This document shows, one piece after another, positions 56,699-64,000 of a stretch of 64,000 nucleotides of DNA. The number at the start of each line of letters is the position of its first letter. Position 1 is the stretch's first letter. Location of the stretch: contig CP103020.1 in NCBI GenBank assembly GCA_024752435.1, forward strand, positions 620,001-684,000. Direction: 5' to 3'. This DNA is from Allantophomopsis cytisporea (taxonomy: Eukaryota; Ascomycota; Leotiomycetes; Phacidiales; Phacidiaceae). A model generated the notes under the pieces. It was not told where the DNA came from. It was given only the letters and a program-made list of their open reading frames with translations, and made no database searches. The translations under genes and the position numbers were made by a program.

Positions 56699-58103
56699 GT
56701 GGAATTTTGAATTCGGGATGCGGAGGAGCTAACATGGAGTACGGCATTTGATTAAGCCTTTCGAACATAAGAACCTACCTTGTGGATATCTTATAAAAAG
56801 CATGTCTATGCATTGTCATGATGCGTATTGCAGACCCTGATTGAAAAGCATGATGCAGGAACTACATGGAATTTCTTTTATTATTGATAAATATTGATCT
56901 ACAAACGAAAATTCAACATGGCATGTCCCAGATCCTGAGTTGAGGCATTTGATGACATGGAATCTCACGACATCACGAAGAGTATGAATTTTATGAAAAG
57001 TGTACTTGAGTCTTAGGTAATTCCAACTTTCAGTGTAATCCATATATATTTTAACGTGGAGGTTTGGTTTCGCGGGCAACTTGTACAATGACGTAGGTAG
57101 AGCCCACCACCTAGGTACTGTGTAGATTTCGCACTCCTATTGTGACAAGGTTCGCGCATAAGAAATGTCTCTACACATGCATGGTAGTCACCGAATTCAA
57201 GACAATAGACTAAGCCACTGATCAACACAATTCTCGAAGTATGTAGCAGGTAATTGCGGAATTATGGTAGCTTGTAATGCAAACTGTCAAAATAAATAAA
57301 AATAGAAATAAAATTCATAATGATGAGAGGATAACACTAGACCTAGGTAGAGATCAACTTTGCCACCATGAGTTTTGGGGGTTTAGTATATTTGAATATT
57401 TACATCGTCGATAATGAGTCGCAGCAATTCCATCATTAACCTTTCTATTGAAAACTGCAGGTGTCTTGACATATGTAGACCACTGAGCTCATACACTCCC
57501 CTAGATATCTCGATCTGAATTTATTGAGGTATTTTAGAATATAATCTTTTTGGATGATTCAACCATTGCTGACAGGACTGCAAAGTATATTTTGTGGTTG
57601 GTTGCGATCTGATTCATTTATAAACTAATAATCCGAAGTATTCTTTCTCATACAGCCGACCTCTAGTGTCTACCTAATGTATACATTACATGCTTGAGGC
57701 CTTGGGCTAGCTCAGGAATTTGCTTTATCCTAACTTTTACGACTCTCTTATCCCGATTTGTTTATCGAAGCAACTCCCATCGTTTACTTGCCTCACCTTC
57801 GCCAAGCATCACAAACTCGCATATCCCTGGCGGGATGTCATGTTGGCGGGGTGCTCGAAACTCTTACACAACAATCGCGATGTCTTCAAGGTTCCGCAAT
57901 CCTTATCAGCAATCCGATTCAATCTAGACCCAACGCGAGTTGTCGAGGCAGGACATATGTGACCATAGTATGTTGGATAGAATTCCTATCCGCTTATCGA
58001 AGTCCAGTGTAACATCGCAAATCGGAGAACGACTGTTAGTAGCGAAGCCAATTGGAGGTATTCAGAAGATCACAGCAACTTTGAGACCACAAACTTCATT
58101 GAA
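56699..58103. other. Intergenic, possible 5' exons of the PAP2-like gene
   Basis: 1.4 kb, AT-rich. ACCTAGGTA palindromes lie at 57109-57117 and 57341-57349. Three overlapping frames at 57694-58012 show no domain. The PAP2-like reading frame stays open upstream of its first ATG to 57981, directly after a possible acceptor (GGATAG), so a 5' exon may lie here, but I could not join one convincingly. Confidence 0.5.
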
Positions 58104-59491
58104 ATGGAGATCACCACGGACTCATCAGCGAATGATGATTTTCCGAGCGATGAACCGAATTGGAAGAGTGATGGCATTTGGGTGCTTCCAGTTTGGGCAG
58201 AGCCAGTAGTATGTATCAAACTATCTGCAGCTGATTCAATAGCAACTAACACATATCAACCAGATAGTTGTCAGTATCATCACCGGAGCCCTGTATATTA
58301 CGCAACGAAAGAAGTATCATATTCTTGGCCGTGAAAAGAATTCTATGCACACAGGCCTGCTTGATGATAATGATCCCCAGCTGTTCAGAACGTCAAATGA
58401 TATCATGTTACATGGTAATTTGACAGAGGGCAATGTTGTTCCGATTCCTATCTCAAAACATCCCCCCAAAAGACGACGATGCTGTGGCATGGTGCTATAT
58501 ACCCCGAACTCCTCAAGGTTTGCTGGCCACTTGCATAGTCGTATCACGCAGAAATTCCCTTTCTTACTGGAGTTAATCTACTGGGCCATCATATGCGCTT
58601 TCTTCGGAGTAACTCACTGGGCATCACAGGCCATTTTCGTGAATGCGGATGTTTGGGATATGGCACAAGACCATGGCCTGGCAATCTTGGAGTTCGAACA
58701 ACTTACTTGGTTGAGATTCCTTTGGCCAGTGACAGAAGTAGACTTTCAGAAGTGGTGTCTAGTGCACCGGCCAGTTCTCTGGACTTTAGACCTCTTATAC
58801 AGACTTGTTGATATTGCCGGGTATATCGGGTATGTTAGAAATGATTCATAATGTCTTATTATCGAGTTCCTTACTACATGGGCCAAATTAACGTCTTCAT
58901 AGCTTTGTTGCTTGGTATTATTACGCTGCACCATCTTTCAATACTTTTGCAAAAGTACGTCGCACTCTGATACTCACCAGCTTGATTACTTTCTGCATTT
59001 CAGTCATCTATCCTTGTTTACCTCCGAAGCTTCTCTCCGAGGAGTACGGCTTTGTCGACCCTATTCACCAAGATACGGCTCAGTCTGTGTGGACGTCTGG
59101 ACAATATATCAGATTTCTCGCGTCTATACCGTCTATGCCGTCTATGCAATATGGCTACGCTTTCTGTATTGGATGCACATTATTATATCATTCTAGCATT
59201 TTTCGCCAATATTTTGAGCCGGGGGAGGTCAAAAAATCGACTTTTTGGAAGCTACTTTATATACTCCTAGCAATTTTCTATCCAATATTCATTGGGGCAG
59301 CCATCGTGGCTACAGGGAATCACTACTGGTTGGATGCCTGTATTGCGAGCCTTGTTGCTATTGTGGCTTTTTTTTGCAACCGTGTTTTGCTGGTGTTTTT
59401 ATCGTTGGAAGATCTTCTGTTCTGGTGCCTTCGCATTGATAAGCCAAGTCCAAGTACTGGCGAGAGGTTTCATACACAACTTGCGCAATGA
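58104..59491 (+). CDS. PAP2-superfamily integral membrane protein (AUR1/PAP2_3-like)
   Basis: join(58104..58208, 58264..58829, 58903..59491), at least 419 aa. After a hydrophilic N-terminus come a first TM (EPVIVVSIITGALYI), a long loop and several TM segments (FLLELIYWAIICAFFGVTHW, FVAWYYYAAPSFNTFAKVRR, LILTSLITFCISVIYPCLPP, LLYILLAIFYPIFIGAAIVA). The third phosphatase motif is ATGNHYWLDACIA with its His. The second motif, usually PS(L/M)HxGY, reads PSMQYGYAFCIGC, with Gln (codon 59147-59149) in place of His. Relatives are lipid phosphatases or inositol phosphorylceramide synthase-like proteins of ER/Golgi membranes. The Gln suggests lost or altered catalysis (inference). The N-terminus may extend upstream of 58104. 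Confidence 0.78.
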
Positions 59492-60270
59492 AGAAAACCG
59501 AAATTTTGGTGGCATTGGAACGAAGTTTTTGGTCTATTAGAGAGCTACACCTATTTTTATTTGTTGGTTAACAAGCCATGGGGAAGCGTAATGATATTGA
59601 AGTACTTATGTAAAACATACCTACCGTATTCATGATTCAATAATTGGCTTGGGCGTCACCTTTGAACGTGTTATGATGTCCTTATTAATGTCGTCAAAAC
59701 AACCTTTCATATGCTTGAAGACTATGTACCTACATATGCGCCGCTGAGATGTCACTCCTGAGATTCCACTTGTAGTGGTATGAGGCCTAAATCGCAAGGC
59801 CGCAATGCTTATAGAAACTGGAGGTGCGCAAGGCTGAGTGAGTCGTCTCAGAAGCTTGAGCTTGAGCTTGGACCCGACTTCGCGTCTTCTTGTCGTGCAT
59901 GATGTCGATCACGTTAGCAGCCATACGAACGTCTTGAAATATTTCATGCTGGATATTTTCATACAAGTTGTCCTACATATGGACTTGATATACAGCCCAT
60001 GCAAAGCCGGCTTACATTCATTTAGTCAAATTTTCAGTCCTAAGACGCGCATAGAATTTTGCGAAAAGGCATTGCATCTGGTTACTGTTGTTTGGATATT
60101 GTAAATCCAACTAAACAAATCATCTTCACAGCAACGTGTGCTACGTCTGATCCTGATCCATTGGGGCCCACAAAGCTCGAGTCGTGTTTATATTTGATTC
60201 TTTGACGCGTCGCGCTACTCTTTTTCCTGGAACACTTACAAATCCCCTGTTCGTGTATCAAACTTATCCA
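59492..60270. other. Intergenic, no supported gene
   Basis: 779 bp. The 3' UTR of the PAP2-like gene and the promoter of the BTB gene are expected here; frame 59838-60104 has no domain. Confidence 0.5.
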
Positions 60271-61275
60271 ATGCCCAATCCCGAAGCAGCGAGCATGGCC
60301 GAAGAAACTCCAACTACTGATGTCGATATGGGCGGAGGAGATGAAGATGTAATTGAGGTCTCAGCGCCCGCAACTGTTGCCGGCACGGAAGCTGATAACC
60401 CAGAGGCGGAGAGTGGCGGTCAATCCATACCTGAAGTCGAGGTCCAAGTCGAGATCGAGGAGCCTGAGCCAAAGGGTCGAGTAACCTTTGTTGACTATTT
60501 AAAAAGTCCAATTGTCGAGCTTCTGGTAGGAAGGGAAAATGATCAGACAAGATTGACCGCACATCAAGCTCTACTTTTACAGAGTCCCTGGTTTGCGGAG
60601 GCTTGTGAACGATTCAGCGAGGACGAACAAGTGAGCTACTCATAGGAGCATGTATCAATAGTTTGGACTGACAATTTCACGTGACAGACCCGTCAGATTG
60701 AGATGGTAGATGAAGATCTAGAGACCATTGGCTGCTATCTAGAATGGGTCTACACTGGAGAGTACTTCCCAAAGCGCAAGCCAGATAGAACTCTGGAGAA
60801 GGAACCAAATACTCCGTTGATGGACAGCACTGGGGAGCAATTGTTGAAGCATGCCAAAGTTTACACACTTGCTAACAAACTTGCTTTACATGATCTCAAA
60901 ACTCTGGCACACTCGAAGATCCACTGCGTCGACTCAACTGCTCGAGGAGAGATTGCATATGCAAGATACGTTTATGCAAACACTCCCAAGGAAGATGTCA
61001 CAATTCGCAAGCCGGTCGCTGCTTTCTGGGCGCAGAGAAGTCATGTACTTCGACACGATGCTGGGGACGACTTCCGCCAGATGTGTCTGGAATTCCCACA
61101 GTTCGCTTTTGATGTTCTTTGTAAGTCTATCCTTTCATATGTGTTTATGGCTTCATCTGTGCTATGGCAAAGGCTAATCAAAACTGTAGCGCGTGTATTG
61201 GATGAGAAGCAAGCAAAGGAGAAGAAGGATCACCCATCCTCGGCTCGCAAGCGTCCTCGCCAGAGTAATGTCTAG
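60271..61275 (+). CDS. BTB/POZ domain protein
   Basis: join(60271..60630, 60688..61120, 61190..61275), 292 aa. An acidic, disordered N-terminus (about 1-70; a second Met at residue 9, MAEETPTTDVDMGGGDED, could be the true start) precedes a BTB fold. Its elements are VTFVDYLKSPIVELLVGREN, TRLTAHQALLLQSPWFAEAC, ERFSEDEQ-TRQIEMVDEDLE and TIGCYLEWVYTGEYFPKR. The helical continuation LLKHAKVYTLANKLALHDLK is typical of fungal BTB proteins. The C-terminus is a basic tail, KQAKEKKDHPSSARKRPRQS, that looks like a nuclear localisation signal. Such proteins act as dimerisation or Cullin-3 adaptor modules; its partner is unknown. Confidence 0.86.
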
Positions 61276-61915
61276 AAGGAATATGTCTGGTATTGCTTCT
61301 GGCCTGTATCTGATATGTTTCTTGTGAATCGTATGAATAAGGTCCGCTCACTACTCTACTGAGCAAGTTGGATGACGGTTGTCTCAGAAAGTGCTCTATT
61401 TCTCTTGTACCCCGATATTACTGGAGGACGCATCTTTTGCTTCGCATGTTCTCTATAAAATAGCTTTTCTTATCTGTGCTGCAAAATAGGTACTATGCCC
61501 GTGGAAGATGTGATTAAAGGGTTCCTGTTAAGGTTTTCGCATATCAAATTGGGCAACAAACTTCACATAAAAAAAACACATTTCAATACTTTCTTCAGCG
61601 TCTGAAGTCCATAGTGAGAATCCCTAAGTAGTATGAACAGTTCCATCACAAGAATTGCACTTCCGTTCAAGCTGCTCTTGACAGCCTTGTATTATAGCCT
61701 TGTAGTCAAGGCTGTCGCCATATAATCCACTAAGAACCTTAAATGGCAACCGAAAGCGTGGGGCACCTCAAATCGCAGCACACCAAGACCCTACAGAAGG
61801 TGACAGCATTCAAGTCTCGTGCTACTAATATAAAAGTTTCACTCATACTTTCTGGTAACGGATGCTCGCACCGTCTTCGCATTTCTTATAATTGAATTCG
61901 CAGCCATTGGTCACC
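61276..61915. other. Intergenic BTB / SRP72 with a hairpin
   Basis: 640 bp containing the SRP72 promoter. A perfect 10-bp inverted repeat lies at 61680-61716; no gene. Confidence 0.55.
61680..61716. repeat. Perfect inverted repeat, 10-bp arms
   Basis: Arms GACAGCCTTG (61680-61689) and CAAGGCTGTC (61707-61716) with a 17-nt spacer that repeats part of the arm (AGCCTTGTA). Confidence 0.7.
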
Positions 61916-63915
61916 ATGGCTTCCAATCCTACTGCAACGCTTACCTCTCTACTCCGCGGCTCCAGCATTACCGACCATGATGAGATTCTCAAGGCTTCGA
62001 ATGCTGTGCTCAAGACCTCTAAGGGTAACACCGAGGCTTACCACACTCGTGTAGTTGCTCTTCTGAAACTCGACCGCTTCGATGATGCACTTCGGGCTAT
62101 GGACGATGGAGGAGATAAATTGGCTGCGCGATGTGCCCTTGAGAAGGCATATGCCTTGTACAAAACAGGACAGCTATCGGAAGCTGCTGCTATCATTACC
62201 AGTGCCAAGGGTGGGGATGAGAGGGCGCTGAAACATGTTCAGGCGCAGGTGGCCTATCGAGATGAGAGATTCGAAGATGCTGCAAATATATATGCTGAGC
62301 TGTCGCATAGAGCTGGTGGAGTAGAGGGAGAGGAGAATGATCTCAGAATCAATGGATTGGCTGCCGATGCACAATTAGAATGGTCTGGAAAGGCGACACA
62401 ATCGCGAGAGGTTGAGAGAGAGGATTTGGAGGCTTTCGAGACTGCCTACAATGCTGCTTGTGGTTGTATTGCACGCGGAGAATTAGAGAAGGGCGTAATG
62501 CTACTAGGTAGAGCAAGAAAGCTCTGTGAGGCTCTAGATGAGTTAACTGATGAGGAAAGAACGGGCGAGCTATTGCCAATAATGGTGCAACAGGCCTACG
62601 TGCTTGTACGCTTAGGCAAGCTGGGAGAGGCCGAGAAGTTGCAGGAGATGATCAGTACAGCAGAGTATGTTGGCTTATATAATATTTCAGAACTATCTAA
62701 TGGATTCACAGTGTACCTGAGCCGCCGACGAAACTCATTGCACAGAGCAATGCACTCGCGGCTTCGACTAGTGTGACAAACCCGTACGAATTACAGCGTC
62801 ATCTCGAATCGGCGCCGAAGCTGCTACAAAACGAGAGACTATTTGACTACCAGGACTCAGTGTTTCGTCGCAATCGCTACGCTGTTGCTCTCAAGTCTCA
62901 TAAGTACAAGGGTGTTGCTCTCAGTACTTCAAAATTCCTTGCCAAACACCCATCACCTACTTTAGATCCAACAGTGAACAACATTTCTGTTCTCAACGCT
63001 TCAGCCCATACAGAATGTGCTGTATCAAAATCTGCCATCAAGGATGTCCTTCCAGAACTAGAGAAGCGCCCTCTTGATGTTGGACTGCTCCTCACAGTAG
63101 TCCAGCTATATGCGCTTGTTGATAATTTTGCTGCAGCAATCGAAGTTGTGGAAGCATTCTTTAAGCGTTTGGAAGTAGCCAATAAGGAAGAGATGCGATT
63201 TGCGCCGGGCTTAGTTGCACTAGCAGTGTCACTATACAGGTCACAAGGGCGTATCGGTCTGTTACGATCCGAGCTTTCGAAAGCGTCCAGTTATTGGCGA
63301 TCTAAGCCACAAGGTGCCGAGAGCCTGCTCAGAGCCGCCGGTATCGAGTTACTAGAGAGTGGAAAGGCTGCGGACCTTGAAGCTGCCAGAGAAATCTTCT
63401 CCAGTTTGCGAGAGAAGAACCCACACGATCGCGTGGCTATTGCTGGCTTCGTAGCTAGCCACGCTGCTTCTAACCCTTCTCAAGTCCAAGGTGAAGCAGA
63501 GAAGATGACCGATATTGAGAAACTCATCGCTGATGTAGATGTTGATGCATTACTTGATGCTGGTGTAGCGACTAGAGCACCAGTTCAAGTCGCAAGCAGC
63601 AAGAAGCGTTCAGGACAGGATATCGAGATGAAGGATGCGCCTGCCCCAAAGCCCAAGAAGATCAGGAAGAACAAAATGCCAAAGGACTTTGTCGCTGGCA
63701 AGGTTGTAGATCCAGAACGTTGGCTGCCAATGAGAGATAGAAGTTCATACAGAGCTCCCAAAGGCAAGAAGGGAAAGAAGAAGGCTAACGATCTCACTCA
63801 GGGTGGTGTGGTGAAAGATGAAGAGGCATTGGAGCTTGTAGGGGGTAGCCAGGTGAAAGTCGAGAAGGCCAGTGGAGGTGCCAACAAAAAGAAGAAGGGC
63901 AAGGGAAAGAAATAA
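61916..63915 (+). CDS. SRP72: Signal recognition particle subunit Srp72
   Basis: join(61916..62664, 62712..63915), 650 aa. TPR-like helical repeats fill most of the protein (LKASNAVLKTSKGNTEAYHT, FDDALRAMDDGGDKLAARCA, LEKAYALYKTGQLSEAAAII, VAYRDERFEDAANIYAELSH; later VVQLYALVDNFAAAIEVVEA). The C-terminal RNA-binding signature is DPERWLPMRDRSSYRAPKGK then KGKKKA, followed by a Lys-rich tail (NKKKKGKGKK). Srp72 and Srp68 form the SRP heterodimer that binds 7SL RNA and targets ribosomes to the ER. The start MASNPTATLTSLLRGSSITD is the first ATG in frame. The single intron has donor GTATGT. Confidence 0.95.
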
Positions 63916-64000
63916 GTGAGCACCATTAGGACAATCTGATACGTGTTCTTCCCATGGATTGAAATCTCATTTGGAAGCCTCGACTGTGTTCACTATTTGT
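63916..64000. other. 3' flank of SRP72
   Basis: 85 bp to the window end, presumed SRP72 3' UTR; nothing else visible. Confidence 0.5.

Noticed and set aside
57694..58012. Three overlapping frames as a small gene
   Set aside because: Overlap in three frames with no domain; at best 5' UTR or a 5' exon of the PAP2-like gene.

Overview
The window looks like nuclear DNA of a filamentous ascomycete (Pezizomycotina, probably Leotiomycetes/Helotiales; the group is my inference from protein flavour and gene structure, not a search). The evidence is many short (about 45-110 bp) GT..AG introns with CTAAC/CTGAC-like branch points, genes on both strands, no operons, and typical fungal families (Set9, Cwc15, Rrp45, Nip7, Noc3, Atp23, Cbp3, Tip41, Aurora kinase, Srp72). 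Exon coordinates in the entries come from joining open frames across splice sites while keeping phase; each gene listed as complete closes in frame.

Layout. 1-1106 is the 3' part of an uncharacterised membrane protein. 2.3-11.7 kb is a metabolic block: a metal-dependent amidohydrolase, a Dal5-type MFS permease, a second MFS transporter and an amidase-signature enzyme. 12.3-13.5 kb is a Ddr48/CsbD-like repetitive stress protein, followed by about 3.1 kb without a recognisable gene. 16.6-19.2 kb is the divergent RNA-processing pair CWC15/RRP45. 19.6-25.7 kb holds three minus-strand metabolic genes: a short-chain dehydrogenase, a thiamine-diphosphate enzyme and a sugar/quinate-type transporter. 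25.7-32.1 kb is gene-poor, with an intron-containing tRNA-Lys(CTT) and one disordered protein of unknown function. 32.1-36.0 kb has an LrgA-LrgB fusion membrane protein divergent from a HAUS3-like coiled-coil protein. 36.7-39.4 kb is a disrupted-looking ankyrin-type gene.

39.9-63.9 kb is a dense housekeeping region: glutamate 5-kinase, Atp23, Aurora kinase, Tip41, Nip7, Noc3, Cbp3, Set9, mitochondrial uL14, Rpb9, a Pin1/Ess1 prolyl isomerase, a PAP2-like membrane protein, a BTB protein and Srp72. Many are divergent pairs with short shared promoters, and some pairs join functionally related genes: NIP7/NOC3 (60S biogenesis), RPB9/ESS1 (RNA polymerase II and its CTD isomerase) and CWC15/RRP45 (RNA processing).

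No CRISPR array, phage or intact transposon was seen. The most worthwhile follow-ups are the amidohydrolase-permease-amidase neighbourhood with GATA-type sites, the frameshifted ankyrin gene, the PAP2 protein with a substituted motif histidine, and a palindromic TACCTAGGTA-type motif that recurs only between genes.
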